Source: JADJOY01 sp046331705 [NCBI: bacterium]
GTDB taxonomy: Bacteria > JADJOY01
Direction: 5' to 3'
Length of the DNA: 64,000 nt
NCBI GenBank assembly: GCA_046331705.1
Contig: JAXLQJ010000014.1
Span: 1 to 64,000 of the forward strand
Shown here: piece after piece, positions 34,087 through 42,459 of the stretch
Layout: every line of letters begins with the position of its first letter
How positions within the stretch are numbered: the stretch's first letter is position 1
Made by a program: the position numbers and the translations under genes
The notes under the pieces: generated by a model
Told to the model about the DNA's origin: nothing
The model's input: only the letters and a program-made list of their open reading frames with translations
Database searches by the model: none

Positions 34087-35816
34087 GGCGTCAGGTGGAG
34101 GCGCACGCCGGCGCCAGCGTCCGCGACGCGGACCCAGGTGATGCCCGCGGCGTCGCGGGTCCAGGTGCGAGCGGCGGAAGCGAGCTCGGCGACCGTGGCG
34201 ACCGGAACGGGAGCGGGGCCGAAGTCTTCGCGGATCTGCGTCGCGACCGGCCCACCGCGCACCCGCCACAACAGCGCGCGGCCGTTGGGCGAGGACTCGA
34301 GCGCGAGCCCGGAGCCTTCGGCGCGCCACGCCACGCGCACCCCGGTGCCGTGCTCCTCGTAGACGTCGACGGTCTTGCCGCCGCTGGCGAGCGGATACGC
34401 GGCGAGGGTGAGGTGCCCCGCGGCGAACGCATCGCCGTGGCCGGTGGCTGCATCGAGCACGTCGAGCGGCACGATCGCGCCTTCGCGTACGAACACCGGG
34501 AAGCGTGCGAGCGCAACCGAGAGCGTCGCCGTGGTGCCGCCGTCGTAGACCAGCGACTCGTCGAGCCAGTCGCGCCATCGGCCGATCGGGAACGTCACCG
34601 CGCGCGTCGGCCCCGCCTCGGTGATCGGTGCGACGAAGAGGTCCTCGCCGAGCAGATACGAGTTGTCGTAGCTCTGGAAGCGCATGAGCGAGATGCCCTG
34701 CTTCCACGCCTTGGCGCCGAGGCTGTAGAGGAACGGCACCAGCTCGTGATGGAGCTTCACGAACCTCCGATAGATGCCTTCGACCTCGGCACCGTACGTC
34801 CACGGGCGGTGCTCGCCGCCACCGCCGTTCTCCATGATGGGATTGAGCGCGCCGAGCTGCGCCCAGCGCACGAACAGCTCGGGATCGATCGCGCCGTCGG
34901 CGCGGAAGCCGCCGATGTCGGAACCGAAGTTCACGTAGTCGAGGTTCGAGGACGCGACCATGTTGGCGAGCGCCGCGCGCAAGCCGGCGAACGTCGAGTC
35001 CTGGTCGCCCACCCAGCCCGCGAAGTTCACGTCCCGCGGCGCGAACGGCACGGGCAGCGGCACGCCGACGTAGCTATCGCTGGGGCGCGCCAGAATCACG
35101 CGATCGGGGCCGAGCTGGTCGCGCGTGAACGCGAAGAAGTCGCGATAGTACGCGTCGCGATACTGGTCCCAGGTGACGGGCCCGCCCACGCCGCTGGCGC
35201 CACCGGGCACCAGCAGCACCAGCGGATCGGTGGCGTCGCATTTCCAGCCGTCGATGCCGAGCGCGAGGATGCTCTGCATCCGCCCGTGCCACCACGCCAC
35301 GGCGGCCGGGTTGGTGTAGTCGAGCAGCGCGCCGCGCCCGCCCCACCAATCGACCAGCGCCCCGTTGCTCAGGAAGTAGCCGTTCGCGAGCGCCTCGGGA
35401 AACGTGGCGGCGTTCTCGTTGATGACGCTCACGATCCACATCAGCGCCCGCACGTCGCGGGAATGCAGATCGGCGACGAGCTGGCCGAGATCGGGATAAC
35501 GAGCGGGATCGGGCTCGAAGGCGACCGGCTGGACTTCCCAGGGACGGTCGATCACCTGAGCGCCGACGGGAATATCTCGCGACAGGTAGCCGTCGGTGAG
35601 CGCGAGCGCGCTCGCCTGGTCGCCTTCGTTCTCCCAGACCCAATGCCGGAGCACCCACTCCGGCCACGGCGGAGGGCTGAGGTTGGCGGGCGGAATCGGC
35701 GTGGGCGGGCAGCCGCTCGCATTCACGAATGCGAGGGGTGCGAGAACGATGAGCAGGATCGGTGCGAGCGAGAGAGCGCGGCGATGCCGCCGACGCTGAG
35801 GAGGGTCATCCCCCAT
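34083..35816 (-). CDS. GH31 family alpha-glucosidase-like lipoprotein
   Basis: A 577-aa GH31 enzyme hydrolysing alpha-glycosidic bonds. The nucleophile is Asp194 (GIDGWKCDATDP) and the acid/base Asp271 (GDQDSTFAG). A signal sequence ends in the lipobox NASGC (Cys36), predicting a lipid-anchored exported form. It is shorter than typical GH31 (700-900 aa) because the N-terminal beta-sandwich is missing and the barrel starts soon after the anchor; the C-terminal beta-domain (VYEEHGTGVRV) remains. It lies 115 bp downstream of the GH1 gene, and its end overlaps the CNNM start by 4 bases. Confidence 0.88.
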   Translation of the reverse strand: MGDDPPQRRRHRRALSLAPILLIVLAPLAFVNASGCPPTPIPPANLSPPPWPEWVLRHWVWENEGDQASALALTDGYLSRDIPVGAQVIDRPWEVQPVAFEPDPARYPDLGQLVADLHSRDVRALMWIVSVINENAATFPEALANGYFLSNGALVDWWGGRGALLDYTNPAAVAWWHGRMQSILALGIDGWKCDATDPLVLLVPGGASGVGGPVTWDQYRDAYYRDFFAFTRDQLGPDRVILARPSDSYVGVPLPVPFAPRDVNFAGWVGDQDSTFAGLRAALANMVASSNLDYVNFGSDIGGFRADGAIDPELFVRWAQLGALNPIMENGGGGEHRPWTYGAEVEGIYRRFVKLHHELVPFLYSLGAKAWKQGISLMRFQSYDNSYLLGEDLFVAPITEAGPTRAVTFPIGRWRDWLDESLVYDGGTTATLSVALARFPVFVREGAIVPLDVLDAATGHGDAFAAGHLTLAAYPLASGGKTVDVYEEHGTGVRVAWRAEGSGLALESSPNGRALLWRVRGGPVATQIREDFGPAPVPVATVAELASAARTWTRDAAGITWVRVADAGAGVRLHLTP

Positions 35817-35931
35817 GGTATGGCCTCACGGATGGCGCGGGGCACGAGCGGCGTCGAGCGACACGACCGACCGGCGCCCAGCGTGTCGATAGGCCATCGA
35901 GGCTACCGCAGGGCCCCGCCACGGGGGAAGC

Positions 35932-37512
35932 TCAGCCCGGGTAGGAATCGAGCCCATCGCCGCGGAACGCGGCCAGTATCCGATCCTTGTCACCGGAGCG
36001 CAGCGCCGTGACCAGCGCGCGATAGGCACCGGGCGCGTTGTCGCCGAGCGCGTCCACGCCGAGCCGCTTGGCGCCGTTCGCGTAATCGACGGCGAACAGC
36101 CCGAAGCGGGGCTCGAAGCTGCCCCACTCGTAGTTGTCGGTGATCGTCCAATGGCAGAACGCTTTCACGTTGACGCCATCGGCGAGCGCGCGAAGCAGCT
36201 GGTAGAGATGGCCGCGCAGACCGTCGATGCGCCGCGCGCCGTCCGCGCGGGGCACGCCCTGGGCGGTCTTGCCGCGAATGCCGAAGCCGTTCTCCAGCAC
36301 CATGAGCGGCAAGCCGTGGTTGGGCGCCCCGTACGCTCGCAAGAAGTCGTAGAAGCACGCGGGATTGCTGGTCCAATCCCACGGATCGCGCCGGATCTTG
36401 AGCCCGCCGGCGATGCCCAGGTAGTTCGAGGGATACGGGTCGTAGTAGTCGAACGACACCGCGTCGAGCAGCCGCGGCTCGTGGTAGTCCTCGAACACCG
36501 AGTGCAACACCCGCGGCATCGTCTCCAGGTTGAGGCGCTTCCACACGAACCGATCGACGAACGCGTCGGCGGCGCGGCGAGCCGCGTCGTTGTCGCGAGG
36601 CTGACGGGTGCGCGACACCTGCTCGTTGAAGCGCGCGCGACACTCGGCCAGGTACGGCCGCACCTGCTCCTTCTTGAGACCGAGGGTGCGCGCCACCATC
36701 AGGTCTTGCGCCATCTTGTCGATCGAGTAGACGCGCGCCGCCCACGAGTTGAAGGTGACGCAGGGCCGTTCCCACTTCTTCCCGGCGCTGATCGCGTGGA
36801 TGCCCCGGTACGCGAGGATGTGCCCGATGAGGATGTTCTCGTAGGCGAGCCGTGCCGCGGCCAGGCTCGAGCGCGTGGCGTGGGTGGGCATCATCCGGAA
36901 GAGATAGGTGCCGGCCGCGAGCATGAAGGGCTCGTTCAGCGTCACCCAGTACTTGACCGGCGGCTGGCCGAACTTGTCGACCAGCCGGTTGTTGATGCTC
37001 TCGATGGTGAAGTTGACGTAGGGGATGAAGAGATCCTCGACCTTGGGACCCTCGAGCCAGAAGTCGTTGCCCACCCACAGCGGGGTGGTGAAGTGGAGCA
37101 ACGTGAGGATCGGCTCGAGGCCGCGCTTGCGCGCCTCGACGATCATGTCGGCGTACGCGTCGAAAGCGGCTTCGTCGAAATCGGGCGGGCTGGTGTGGCG
37201 GCGGCTCGGGTCCGACGAGGGCTGCACGCGTGCCCACTCGATCCCCATGCGGAACGCGTTGAGCCCCATCCATTGGGCGCGATCGAAGTCCTGGCGGTAC
37301 TGGCTCCAGAAATCGGACGCCTTGCCGGTCGCGTCGCGGCCGTTCTTGCCCTCCCAGCCGTACCAGTTGTTCTTGGGGTCGCGCTCGCCGTTGAACCCGC
37401 CCTCCGCCTGGTAGCCCGCGGTGGCGACGCCCCACAGGAAATCGGGTGGAACGCTGGCCTTGCTCACGACCTCGACGAGCTGGTCTTGGCTGTACGGAAG
37501 CTGGAACGGCAT
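35932..37512 (-). CDS. GH1 family beta-glycosidase
   Basis: A 526-aa retaining beta-glycosidase. It has the GH1 N-terminal signature LWGVATAGYQAEGG, acid/base Glu194 (VTLNEP) and nucleophile Glu407 (MVLENGFG). There is no signal peptide, so it is cytoplasmic, cleaving imported beta-linked disaccharides or aryl glucosides. GH1 enzymes are usually about 450 aa; the extra length is in insertions around 290-340 and at the C-terminus. The ribosome site GGGGAGGA lies just upstream of ATG 37512. It heads the downstream group of glycosidases on this strand. Confidence 0.94.
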   Translation of the reverse strand: MPFQLPYSQDQLVEVVSKASVPPDFLWGVATAGYQAEGGFNGERDPKNNWYGWEGKNGRDATGKASDFWSQYRQDFDRAQWMGLNAFRMGIEWARVQPSSDPSRRHTSPPDFDEAAFDAYADMIVEARKRGLEPILTLLHFTTPLWVGNDFWLEGPKVEDLFIPYVNFTIESINNRLVDKFGQPPVKYWVTLNEPFMLAAGTYLFRMMPTHATRSSLAAARLAYENILIGHILAYRGIHAISAGKKWERPCVTFNSWAARVYSIDKMAQDLMVARTLGLKKEQVRPYLAECRARFNEQVSRTRQPRDNDAARRAADAFVDRFVWKRLNLETMPRVLHSVFEDYHEPRLLDAVSFDYYDPYPSNYLGIAGGLKIRRDPWDWTSNPACFYDFLRAYGAPNHGLPLMVLENGFGIRGKTAQGVPRADGARRIDGLRGHLYQLLRALADGVNVKAFCHWTITDNYEWGSFEPRFGLFAVDYANGAKRLGVDALGDNAPGAYRALVTALRSGDKDRILAAFRGDGLDSYPG

Positions 37513-37599
37513 GAATCCTCCCCACGGGACGACGAAACGCGAACCGCTCGGGATACCCGTCCCGGGGACCGCGCTGCAAGGGTGCGGACGCGGTGGAGG

Positions 37600-38046
37600 T
37601 CAACCGACGACGAGGCCGGCCCGCGCCGAATCCGCGTCGTACGTGGTGATCTCGTAGGGATTGCCCCAGGGGTCCGTGAAATAGATCGAGAACGCCTCGC
37701 CGTGGTCGACGGCGCTGGCGCGGGTCACGGGCTCGCCGTGGCGATCCACGAGCGCACGAGCCTCGATCGTGCGCACGAAACCCACGAACGCGTCCGCGTC
37801 CACCCGGAACGCGATCACGCGCTTCCGTTCGTGCACGGCGGGCGCGCTGCCCTCGAAGAGCGCGATCCCCGAGCGGCCGCCGTCGGCGGAGACCGTGAGC
37901 GGTCCGCCATCGGCCGCCCAATGCGCGTGCTCGGCCACCACCTCGAGGCCCAGCACGTCGCGATACCACGCGGCCGCTCGCTCCCGGTCGGGCACGAAGA
38001 CGTGCGCGTGATCCAGCGAACCCGCTCGAAAGCGCGACTCAGCCAC
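37600..38046 (-). CDS. VOC (glyoxalase/bleomycin-resistance) family protein
   Basis: A 148-aa protein with two beta-alpha-beta-beta-beta halves of the vicinal-oxygen-chelate fold. The first half opens with LDHAHVFVPDRERAAAWY (metal-ligand His position and typical first helix), then LGLEVVAEH. The second half ends with FSIYFTDPWGNPYEIT, which carries the usual C-terminal Glu ligand. Likely a metal-dependent dioxygenase, isomerase or binding protein; the substrate is unknown. It lies 27 bp downstream of the radical SAM gene and 87 bp upstream of GH1. Confidence 0.9.
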   Translation of the reverse strand: MAESRFRAGSLDHAHVFVPDRERAAAWYRDVLGLEVVAEHAHWAADGGPLTVSADGGRSGIALFEGSAPAVHERKRVIAFRVDADAFVGFVRTIEARALVDRHGEPVTRASAVDHGEAFSIYFTDPWGNPYEITTYDADSARAGLVVG

Positions 38047-38073
38047 GACGATCCATCCGCGCTGCGGCGACCG

Positions 38074-39594
38074 TCACGCCGCCGGCACCCAGGCGCGCGG
38101 CGCGATCGCGCGCCACGCGTGGCGCGCGATCTGCCGAAGGGCGCGCGTGAGATGCTCGCCGACCTGGGCGTTGCCGACCTGCGCCGAACGCAACGCGTAG
38201 AGCGCGAGCACCACGACGTCCGGCAGCTTGAGCGCGCGGTACGCCCGCGAGCGAACCAGCCCATCGACGAGGCGCGGCGGTAGCCACGGCAGCAGCACCA
38301 GCAGCGCGAAGAACGGCCGGTAGAAGCCGCGCTTGGCGGGCGGCAGCGCCAAGCGCCCGTTCATGAGGTGGATGCCTTCGCCGTGCGCCAGGCGCTCGAC
38401 GTCGGCAGGCTCCAGGTCTCCGCTCGCAACGGCGCGCTCGGCGAGCGGCAGATTGGCGAAATGCTGCATCGAGTAGCAGGTGATCTGCGCCGGCCGCATG
38501 CGGTTGTAGAGCAGCACGGCTTCCTCTTGCGCCTCACGCGTATCGCCCGGAATGCCGAAGATGTGGTCGGGATGAAGCGCCAGCCCCGCCTCCCGGCACA
38601 GCCGTCCCACCTCCTCGAGCTCGTGGTTCTTCTCGCGCCGTCCCAGCCGGCGCCGTTCGGCTTCGCTGCCGGTCTGCACCCCCAGCTCGAGCTTGTAGCA
38701 GCCGGCGCGCGCCAACAGCGCGACAGCCTCCTCGTCCAGGAATGCGGGATACGTGACCGCCTTGAACGGTAGCCCGATCTCCTCCGGGTAACGCGCCGCG
38801 AACTCGCGCAGCCACTCGCGGCTGTTGCCGAAGACGTCGTCCTCGAAGAGCACCCGCTCGATCCGGTGGCGAGCGCGGAAATGCCGGATCTCGCGCAGGA
38901 TCGTGTCCACGCCTCGGCGACGGATCGGATTGTCGCGGGGCTCGTAGAGGCGGTGATAGTGGCTGGCGCAGCAGAACGTACAGCGATACGGACAACCGCG
39001 CGTGGAAAGCGTCTGGAATGCGCGCGCGAAGCTCGCGTCGAGCGCGAAGAAGAGCTCCTTGTCGGGCAGCGGCAGCGCGTCGAGATCGCGGATGTAGGGC
39101 CTGACCGGGTTCGACCAGCGCTCGCCCGCGGCGTCCTTCCCCCACACGTTGGGGATCTCCCGCGGGGAACGGCCTGCGCCCAGCGCCTCCACCAGGTCGA
39201 GCAAGGCACCTTCGCCCTCGCCCACCACCACGTGATCGATGGCGGGCTCCGCCACCACCACGTCCGGACAGAGCGTGGGATGGATGCCCCCGAACACGAT
39301 CGGCAGCTCGGGCGCGCGGCGCTTGATGCGCCGGGCGCGCTCGCGACCCCACGGGTAGTTGATGGAGAAGACGCTGAAGCCGACCACGTCCGGGCGGGTC
39401 GCGAGCACCCGCTCCGCGAACCCGTCGGGATCGTCGAACAGCGACTTCAGCCGGTGCTCGTGGAAGAGCAGCTTGTCGTCGAAGAGCGCCGGATCGAACG
39501 CCAGCGCGACCGAGTGCCCGTGCACCTTCAGGTAGGCCGAGAGGGCCTCGACTCCCTGGTTCTCGAAGCCCATGCAGCAGAGCGTGACGCGCAT
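38074..39594 (-). CDS. B12-binding domain radical SAM protein
   Basis: A 506-aa class B radical SAM protein. The N-terminal ~150 residues form a cobalamin-binding Rossmann-type domain (PDVVGFSVFSIN, LPIVFGGIHPTLCP, DHVVVGEGE). The 4Fe-4S cluster site is Cys201-x3-Cys205-x2-Cys208 (STRGCPYRCTFC). The C-terminus has a partly hydrophobic tail (FFALLVLLPWLPPRLV). Relatives perform B12-dependent methylations or lipid/secondary-metabolite modifications, but the reaction cannot be read from the sequence. ATG 39594 is used; a GTG at 39597 is also in frame. It is divergent from the kinase gene (93-bp gap). Confidence 0.92.
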   Translation of the reverse strand: MRVTLCCMGFENQGVEALSAYLKVHGHSVALAFDPALFDDKLLFHEHRLKSLFDDPDGFAERVLATRPDVVGFSVFSINYPWGRERARRIKRRAPELPIVFGGIHPTLCPDVVVAEPAIDHVVVGEGEGALLDLVEALGAGRSPREIPNVWGKDAAGERWSNPVRPYIRDLDALPLPDKELFFALDASFARAFQTLSTRGCPYRCTFCCASHYHRLYEPRDNPIRRRGVDTILREIRHFRARHRIERVLFEDDVFGNSREWLREFAARYPEEIGLPFKAVTYPAFLDEEAVALLARAGCYKLELGVQTGSEAERRRLGRREKNHELEEVGRLCREAGLALHPDHIFGIPGDTREAQEEAVLLYNRMRPAQITCYSMQHFANLPLAERAVASGDLEPADVERLAHGEGIHLMNGRLALPPAKRGFYRPFFALLVLLPWLPPRLVDGLVRSRAYRALKLPDVVVLALYALRSAQVGNAQVGEHLTRALRQIARHAWRAIAPRAWVPAA

Positions 39595-39687
39595 CACCGG
39601 TCCCCGAGCGAACCTACCGACGCGCGGAATCGGCCGTCAAACCCGAGTGCCTGGAAGCGCCGCCGCGGACGGCGTACGCTCCGGGCG

Positions 39688-40890
39688 ATGGCGCGTACGG
39701 CGGCCCGTGCCGCATCCCGGGCTTCGTCGCAGCCGCGGCGCACCCGCGCCCTCGCAGCGGCGTCCCGCAAGAGCTACGTGATCGGGGACTACACGGTCGT
39801 CGGCAGCCCGATCGGCAAGGGCGGCTACGCCTTCGTCCACCACGTGGTCTCGAAGCGCGGAGCCTCCTACGCCATCAAGGAGCTGCGCCACGCCCTCAAG
39901 GACCAGCGCGACACGGTGCGCCGCTTCCAGCGCGAGTTCGAGGTCACGGCGGCGCTCGGGCATCCCAACATCGTGAAGATGCACGAATGCTTCGAGGCCA
40001 ACGGCACCTGGAACATCCGCATGGAGCTGATCGACGGCACCAGCCTCGAGAGCCTGATGCGAGGCGGCGATCGCTTCCCCGCGCCGCTGGTCGCGGCGCT
40101 CGGCCTGCCGTTGCTGGCCGCGCTCGGATTCGCGCACCGCAGCGGCGCCGTGCATCGCGACGTGAAGCCCGGCAACGTGCTGGTCTCCCGGGCGGGCCAC
40201 GTCAAGCTCACGGATTTCGGCATCGCACGCCTCGAGGACGTGCAGGTGACGCGCGAGGGGATCCTGCTCGGCACTCCCGCGTACATGAGCCCCGAGCAGC
40301 TCGCGGGCAAGCGCGGCGCGGAGATCGACGCCCGCTCCGACCTCTATTCGCTCGGCGTCGTGCTCTACGAGCTGGCGGCGCGCAAGCACCCGCTCGCGAT
40401 CCGCCCCAAGAGCGACATCTACGAGATCATCCGCGTCAAGAACGAGCGGGATCCCACGCCCCTCGCCGTCGACGGCGGCGACGCACTGGCCGAGGTTCTC
40501 GCCAAGGCGCTGGCGCGCGATCCCGCCGACCGCTTCGCGAACGCCGACGACATGGCGGCGGCGCTGCGCCCGATCGCGGCGCCGAAGCGCGCGCTCAAGG
40601 ACATGCTCGGCAAGCGCGTGCGCGCGGCGAGCGCGCGCCCGAGCGGGCGAAAGCGCGCACCCGGGCGCGGAAAAAAGCCGGCCGTACCGGCGCTCGCCGC
40701 GTCGCGCTGGCGTCGCTATGCTGCGCTCGCCGCCTCCGGTGCGGCGGCCGTCGGGCTGGCCGCCGGGCTGTGGGTCGCGTGGCATCCCGAGGCAGTCGCC
40801 TCGCTCGAGCGGCACGCACGTCAGGTATACGAACGAACGGTGGGATCGGTGCTCGAACGCGCGCGTGAGGAAGCGGGAGAGCGCCGATGA
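39688..40890 (+). CDS. Ser/Thr protein kinase with C-terminal membrane anchor
   Basis: A 400-aa Hanks-type kinase. Key residues are the glycine loop IGKGGYAFVHHV, Lys64 (AIKEL), the catalytic loop HRDVKPGN (Asp158, Asn163), DFG (176-178) and the GTPAYMSPEQL activation-segment end. A basic linker and a single hydrophobic helix (near 350-368, AALAASGAAAVGLAAGLWVAW) anchor it, leaving only a short outside tail with no PASTA or sensor domain. ATG 39688 leads a basic Arg/Ala-rich start. The stop overlaps the ATG of the FHA-GGDEF gene, making that protein the prime candidate partner. Confidence 0.95.
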   Translation: MARTAARAASRASSQPRRTRALAAASRKSYVIGDYTVVGSPIGKGGYAFVHHVVSKRGASYAIKELRHALKDQRDTVRRFQREFEVTAALGHPNIVKMHECFEANGTWNIRMELIDGTSLESLMRGGDRFPAPLVAALGLPLLAALGFAHRSGAVHRDVKPGNVLVSRAGHVKLTDFGIARLEDVQVTREGILLGTPAYMSPEQLAGKRGAEIDARSDLYSLGVVLYELAARKHPLAIRPKSDIYEIIRVKNERDPTPLAVDGGDALAEVLAKALARDPADRFANADDMAAALRPIAAPKRALKDMLGKRVRAASARPSGRKRAPGRGKKPAVPALAASRWRRYAALAASGAAAVGLAAGLWVAWHPEAVASLERHARQVYERTVGSVLERAREEAGERR

Positions 40891-41846
40891 CCGAGCCCAA
40901 GCACACCGAGCGACCCTCCACCACGCTCGCCACGGCGATTCGCCTCAAGGCCCTGCCGGAGTCGCGCGGGCCCGCGACACCCGGCATCACCGTTCTCAAC
41001 GGCGCGCAGCTGGGCGTGCGGTTCGATCTGGACGACGCCCGTCGCAACTTCGTCGTCGGGCGCGAGCCGGCGTGCGACATCTACATCGACGACGACACCG
41101 TCTCGCGCCGGCACGCCAAGCTCTACGTGCTGCACCTGCCCGACGGCTCCCAGCAGGTGCGCGTGGCAGACCTCGGCAGCACCAACGGGGTGTTCGTGAA
41201 CGAGGAGCGCATCGCCGAGGCGACGCTCCAACCGGGTGACAAGATCCATCTCGGCGACGTGATCCTGCGCTTCGAGTGGCTGGATCAGTACGACCGCAAA
41301 TTCCACGACCGGCTCGCGGAGAAGGTGCGGCAGGCGGCGGTCGATCCCACCACCGGGTTCCTCACCAAACGCTTCTACCTCGAGGAGCTTCCGCAGCTGG
41401 CAGCGGAGTGGTCGGAGGCGCGCGACGGCTACGCGCTGATCTTGATCGACCTGGACGGCTTCAAGCACGTCAACGACCAGTTCGGCCATGCGGTCGGCGA
41501 TCGGGTGCTGGCGCGGGTGGGCGCCCTGGCGCGAGCGCAGGTACGCACCAACGACATCGCCATCCGCTACGGCGGCGACGAGCTGGTCGTGGTGCTACCG
41601 CGCGCCGGCGAGGCCGACGCCGTCGCGGTGGCCACGCGCATCCGCGACGGCGTGCGCCGGGACCGTTGGGAAGAGATCCATCCGGCGATCAGCGTCCGGG
41701 TCAGCCAGGGCGTGGCTGCGTGGCGAAACCAGGCCGACGACCTCGCCACCGTCTTCCGCCGTGCCGATCGGGCGCTCTACTGTGCCAAGCACGGCGGCCG
41801 CGACCGCGTGGACGTCGCGGACGATTCGCGCGTCCCCAAGGGCTGA
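40887..41846 (+). CDS. FHA-domain diguanylate cyclase
   Basis: A 319-aa cytoplasmic protein. An FHA phospho-threonine-binding domain occupies about 33-130 (VVGREPACDIYIDD, SRRHAKLYV, DLGSTNGVFVN). A GGDEF domain occupies about 150-310, with IDLDGFKHVNDQFGH and active-site GGDEL (229-233). The last residue is Leu instead of Phe, a tolerated position. An inhibitory I-site RxxD (Arg220-Asp223) lies exactly five residues before GGDEL, so product feedback by c-di-GMP is likely. It is coupled to the upstream kinase by an ATGA overlap. The inferred route is kinase phosphorylation read by FHA and converted into c-di-GMP output. Confidence 0.94.
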   Translation: MTEPKHTERPSTTLATAIRLKALPESRGPATPGITVLNGAQLGVRFDLDDARRNFVVGREPACDIYIDDDTVSRRHAKLYVLHLPDGSQQVRVADLGSTNGVFVNEERIAEATLQPGDKIHLGDVILRFEWLDQYDRKFHDRLAEKVRQAAVDPTTGFLTKRFYLEELPQLAAEWSEARDGYALILIDLDGFKHVNDQFGHAVGDRVLARVGALARAQVRTNDIAIRYGGDELVVVLPRAGEADAVAVATRIRDGVRRDRWEEIHPAISVRVSQGVAAWRNQADDLATVFRRADRALYCAKHGGRDRVDVADDSRVPKG

Positions 41847-41868
41847 ATCGCCCTTCCTGCCGGTGCCG

Positions 41869-42132
41869 TCAGGCCGAGAGCTTGAGCTCGAGCGGCTCGA
41901 GCGGGGCGGCCTCCACCGGCGCAGCCAGCGCGCTCGCCGCGTCGCGGCTCTGGCGATGCCGCAACACCTCGAGCCGGCGAAAGCGCCAGAATCGCCCTTG
42001 CTTGAACGCCGGGATCTCGCCGCGGCGGGCCAGCTCGTTCACGTCGTCGGGGCTCAGGTCGAGCAGCACGGCGACGTCACGGCTGCTGAGCGGCGGTTCG
42101 AGAATCGTACGCGGGTTTGCCATCGGTGCCAT
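41869..42132 (-). CDS. Small excisionase/MerR-type helix-turn-helix protein
   Basis: An 87-aa protein with a single HTH of the excisionase-like (HTH_17) class: LSSRDVAVLLDLSPDDVNEL, RRGEIPAFKQGRFWRFRR. The C-terminal ~25 residues are Ala/Pro/Glu-rich. It is a DNA-binding protein, but the target is unknown. An HTH of the same class caps the MglA-like GTPase encoded at 44066. It is downstream of the biotin carrier gene on the same strand (86-bp gap). ATG 42132 is used; an ATG at 42123 is also possible. Confidence 0.85.
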   Translation of the reverse strand: MAPMANPRTILEPPLSSRDVAVLLDLSPDDVNELARRGEIPAFKQGRFWRFRRLEVLRHRQSRDAASALAAPVEAAPLEPLELKLSA

Positions 42133-42218
42133 CCGTGAGGCTCATGAAGCACTGCGTCATGACCGACCCTCACCGGATAACACGCTGCGTCAAAATCCGT
42201 CAAACACCGTTCCAGGCA

Positions 42219-42431
42219 TCAGTCGAGGATCGCCACGACTTGGTCCTCGACGACCGAGTCGCCGACGGCGACCGCCACCTTCGCGATCGTGCCAGCGGCG
42301 GGCGCCTCGACCGGGATCTCCATCTTCATCGACTCGAGGATCACGATGGCGTCGCCCTCTGCGACGGACTCGCCCACCTGCTTGTCGATGCGGAACACCA
42401 CTCCCGTGATCTGCGCGCGCACCTCGATCAT
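42219..42431 (-). CDS. Minimal biotin carboxyl carrier protein
   Basis: A 70-aa protein that is only a biotinyl domain, with the biotin-accepting lysine Lys36 in LESMKMEIPV and the barrel-type KQVGESVAEGDAI. Ser replaces the Ala seen in most EAMKM motifs. There is none of the Pro/Ala-rich N-terminal region of classical AccB. ATG 42431 is the only sensible start; longer open frame upstream is non-family. It lies 28 bp after the accC-like gene, so the two probably form the carrier and carboxylase subunits of an acyl-CoA carboxylase. Confidence 0.92.
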   Translation of the reverse strand: MIEVRAQITGVVFRIDKQVGESVAEGDAIVILESMKMEIPVEAPAAGTIAKVAVAVGDSVVEDQVVAILD

Positions 42432-42459
42432 CGAGCTCTCTCCCCGCTGCATCCGTCGG

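Noticed and set aside
41576-41590. Inactive GGDEF because the motif reads GGDEL
   Set aside because: The last position varies among working cyclases and the remaining motif and I-site are intact, so inactivity is not supported.
42133-42218. Minus-strand promoter with TTGACG near the HTH gene
   Set aside because: The only TATA-like hexamer is 15 bp away, too short for a good match.
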